Of a DNA stretch of 6,996 bases, positions 5,414 through 6,996 are shown piece after piece (the first letter of the stretch is position 1; each line of letters opens with the position of its first letter). The notes below the pieces were generated by a model. That model was not told where the DNA came from. It was given only the letters and a program-made list of their open reading frames with translations, and searched no databases. The position numbers were made by a program, and so were the translations under genes. Source of the DNA: an uncultured Opitutia bacterium (GTDB lineage Bacteria; Verrucomicrobiota; Verrucomicrobiia; Opitutales; JABJCN01); NCBI GenBank assembly GCA_913046175.1, contig CAJWSN010000070.1:1-6996 (forward strand). The letters run 5' to 3'.

Positions 5414-6460
5414 TTACCCACCCTGTGGCGGCTTGGGCAGTACCGGTTTTTTTTCCTCCTCAGCCCCAAATTTGGGCTTAATGGCCTCGACAGGAACAGA
5501 AAACAAAATTTCCCTTCCATCCCGGACAACTGTCAACTCCAGCGACTGGCCGGGTCGTGTAAAAAATAAGGCATTTTGTAAGTCAGAAAGGGACTTGATT
5601 GGTCCGGTACGGGTGGCCTTTATCCAATCATCCTTTTTCAGCCCCGCCCGAAAAGATGGGTAATCAGAAAGGGGTTCTGTCACGATGAGCCTGGGCCCAT
5701 GGGTTGGGTCTATGCGCTGTACAACCTTGAGCCCGATGGTGCAATACTCGACCCTGCCGGTGGAAAGAAGGTCATCCAAGATGCGTTTGGTCGCACGGGC
5801 GGGAAAAATACAGGTGGCCTGAAGTTCCTTGATGGACGCCACATTGATGCCCAGAAAACGTCCATCAATGCCGAAAAGAGGTGAGCCACTGTCTCCAGGT
5901 TGCGTCCGGATACTGGTGCGAATGATCGACGTGCGATATGCCTGCCGTCCAATGGAACTCTCGTGCCCTGTCACCAGGCCAAGACTGGGTGAAGGTGCAA
6001 ATTGAAGCGGACAGGTAATCGCCACTGCCATATGACCAATTTCCGGTGTGGTTGAAGGGTCATCCATACGGACAAAGGTCGCATTCGACGGCAGGGACTT
6101 GATCTTGAGAAGAGCGATATTCGAGTAAGGATCCATCCCCTTGATTTCAGCAGGAAATTCCCGGCCCGCCGGGTATTCCACAAGAACCCGGTCCATCTGG
6201 TATACAAGGGAGAAGTTGGTCAATACATGACCGTCATTGCGGACAAAGAACCCCGAGCCAATGGTGAGACGTATCCGTGGCTTGTCCTCGGCTGGGTTAA
6301 GCTCCTGTCGCTGTGCCTTGATGCGCACAACCGCCGTTTGGTGTTGTTTAAAAACCGCCGCGACCTGTTTCTGCAAATCCAGGTGGTCCGCCTGGGCAAA
6401 CGAAGCAAAGCCTAACAGAAAGCAAAAAAAAAGAGCGGTCGGGCAAGACTGCCTATGCAC
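5414..6460 (-). CDS. Secreted HtrA-like trypsin-fold protein with PDZ domain; catalytic His and Asp lost
   Basis: A 348-residue exported protein. The signal peptide is residues 1-24, with cleavage after AQA. A chymotrypsin-fold domain of the S1C (HtrA/Deg) type spans about 32-232 and a PDZ domain about 240-325, then a Lys/Pro/Glu-rich tail ends in PKPPQGG. The nucleophile motif is intact (QPGDSGSPLFG, Ser191). The catalytic His of the usual TNxHV motif is Ser84 (GHVLTNFSLV, codon at 6209-6211), and the Asp of DPxSDIAL is Asn114 (DPYSNIALLKI, codon at 6119-6121). With two triad members gone it is unlikely to be a conventional protease; a chaperone, scaffold or PDZ-based sensor role in the periplasm is inferred. 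Translation starts at GTG (6458-6460), with the strong GGAGGAGGTGA Shine-Dalgarno sequence 5' of it. It lies 23 bp behind the membrane-protein gene, so the two form an operon. Confidence 0.88.
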   Translation of the reverse strand: MHRQSCPTALFFCFLLGFASFAQADHLDLQKQVAAVFKQHQTAVVRIKAQRQELNPAEDKPRIRLTIGSGFFVRNDGHVLTNFSLVYQMDRVLVEYPAGREFPAEIKGMDPYSNIALLKIKSLPSNATFVRMDDPSTTPEIGHMAVAITCPLQFAPSPSLGLVTGHESSIGRQAYRTSIIRTSIRTQPGDSGSPLFGIDGRFLGINVASIKELQATCIFPARATKRILDDLLSTGRVEYCTIGLKVVQRIDPTHGPRLIVTEPLSDYPSFRAGLKKDDWIKATRTGPIKSLSDLQNALFFTRPGQSLELTVVRDGREILFSVPVEAIKPKFGAEEEKKPVLPKPPQGG

Positions 6461-6468
6461 ACTGCCTT

Positions 6469-6479
6469 CACCTCCTCCA
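6469..6479 (-). promoter_or_regulatory. Strong Shine-Dalgarno sequence fixing the GTG start of the HtrA-like gene
   Basis: GGAGGAGGTGA on the minus strand is an extended match to the anti-Shine-Dalgarno sequence. It lies between the upstream gene's TGA and the GTG at 6458-6460. It is by far the best ribosome binding site in the window and decides the non-ATG start. Confidence 0.75.
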
Positions 6480-6483
6480 TTAT

Positions 6484-6987
6484 TCAGAACTGGTGTTCGA
6501 CAGTCCCGGAAGGGGGGCCGGAAAACATAACAGCAGGATTGGTCGCATATTCCCGGTCAATGAAAGAAGGCAGGTCAACCTCGGTAATCAGAAAGTTGAG
6601 ACTCTTCTGCACATCTTCGACAACAGGAGGCTCCGCAGAACTGCCCTCCGGGAAATCAAGCATCCTAACAGGCTCTGTTTTTGCAACAACCTGTGACTCA
6701 CCTGCTCCAGCACTGGAATCCGTGCCGGTGTTCCAAAGGGGCGTCAGGGAAAGGACAAATGCAGCCATTGCGCCTCCGGCAACGGCAAGTGGCAAAAGCT
6801 TGTGTGTGACGAATTTAAAGAGGCGTGTAACAAGGCTGCTGCGATCCACCATCGACCCAAGCATTTTTTGCTGAAACTGATGGTCAAACTCCTCCCAGTA
6901 TTCGGGGTCAGGTTTTTCCTGCCTTTTTACCTCAAATAAATCCTCAAGCGAGAGTCCTGCCTTATCTTTGCAATCTGTCATTCTCAT
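6484..6987 (-). CDS. Single-pass membrane protein, anti-sigma-like layout, function unknown
   Basis: A 167-residue protein I cannot assign to a named family. A charged cytoplasmic N-terminal part (1-60) holds LSLEDLFEVKRQEKPDPEYWEEFDHQF (12-38). One hydrophobic segment (about 64-85, LLPLAVAGGAMAAFVLSL) follows, then an acidic, Ser/Pro-rich part (86-167) predicted to be outside the membrane and ending EHQF. A small cytoplasmic domain, one transmembrane helix and a loose periplasmic tail is the layout of anti-sigma factors and other envelope sensors; no zinc-binding anti-sigma motif is visible. The HtrA-like gene follows by 23 bp in the same operon. From memory, similar N-terminal patterns occur in Verrucomicrobiota. 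The first ATG (6985-6987) lacks a Shine-Dalgarno sequence; a second ATG two codons later is equally possible. ATGA at the first start could overlap an upstream stop. Confidence 0.8.
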   Translation of the reverse strand: MRMTDCKDKAGLSLEDLFEVKRQEKPDPEYWEEFDHQFQQKMLGSMVDRSSLVTRLFKFVTHKLLPLAVAGGAMAAFVLSLTPLWNTGTDSSAGAGESQVVAKTEPVRMLDFPEGSSAEPPVVEDVQKSLNFLITEVDLPSFIDREYATNPAVMFSGPPSGTVEHQF

Positions 6988-6996
6988 GGTGTTTTC

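Noticed and set aside
1..6996. CRISPR array, tRNA, rRNA, insertion sequence or phage genes
   Set aside because: No regularly spaced repeats, cloverleaf-like gene, terminal inverted repeats with a transposase, or phage proteins were visible on either strand.

Overview
The window looks like ordinary chromosomal DNA of a diderm (Gram-negative) bacterium of moderate G+C. It has an outer-membrane TonB-dependent receptor and several Sec-exported proteins. From memory, the N-terminal pattern of the small membrane protein at the right edge resembles proteins of Verrucomicrobiota (Opitutae-like). That placement is tentative because there is no rRNA or other phylogenetic marker here. I see no tRNA, CRISPR array, insertion sequence or prophage gene.

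Layout, left to right. At 3-104 (minus) lies the start of an unrecognised gene cut by the window edge. At 198-2063 (minus) is a BtuB-sized TonB-dependent receptor. Just upstream of it, at 2159-2530 (minus), is a short Fur-family regulator. A perfect 24-bp palindrome at 2082-2105 sits between the two, 18 bp before the receptor start, and is the obvious candidate operator. Divergent from fur is a secreted two-domain FKBP prolyl isomerase (2611-3357, plus). It ends at a hairpin and faces a convergent YjbQ/UPF0047 gene (3397-3816, minus). Upstream of that is a complete class II fumarase, fumC (3901-5283, minus). The right end is a minus-strand pair: a single-pass membrane protein (6484-6987), then a secreted HtrA-like trypsin-fold protein with a PDZ domain (5414-6460). 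They are 23 bp apart, with a strong Shine-Dalgarno sequence in the gap.

Two points stand out. First, the HtrA-like protein keeps the GDSGSP serine, but the positions of the catalytic His and Asp are Ser84 and Asn114, so it is probably a pseudoprotease. Its partner has the layout of an anti-sigma-like or envelope-sensing membrane protein, and an upstream gene beyond the right edge may overlap it by ATGA. Second, the Fur-family gene, palindrome and receptor form a compact regulator-operator-transporter unit. The regulator's sensory metal residues differ from the textbook Fur pattern, so its metal, and the receptor's cargo, cannot be read from sequence alone. No cobalamin riboswitch fits in the receptor leader, although the receptor is BtuB-like.
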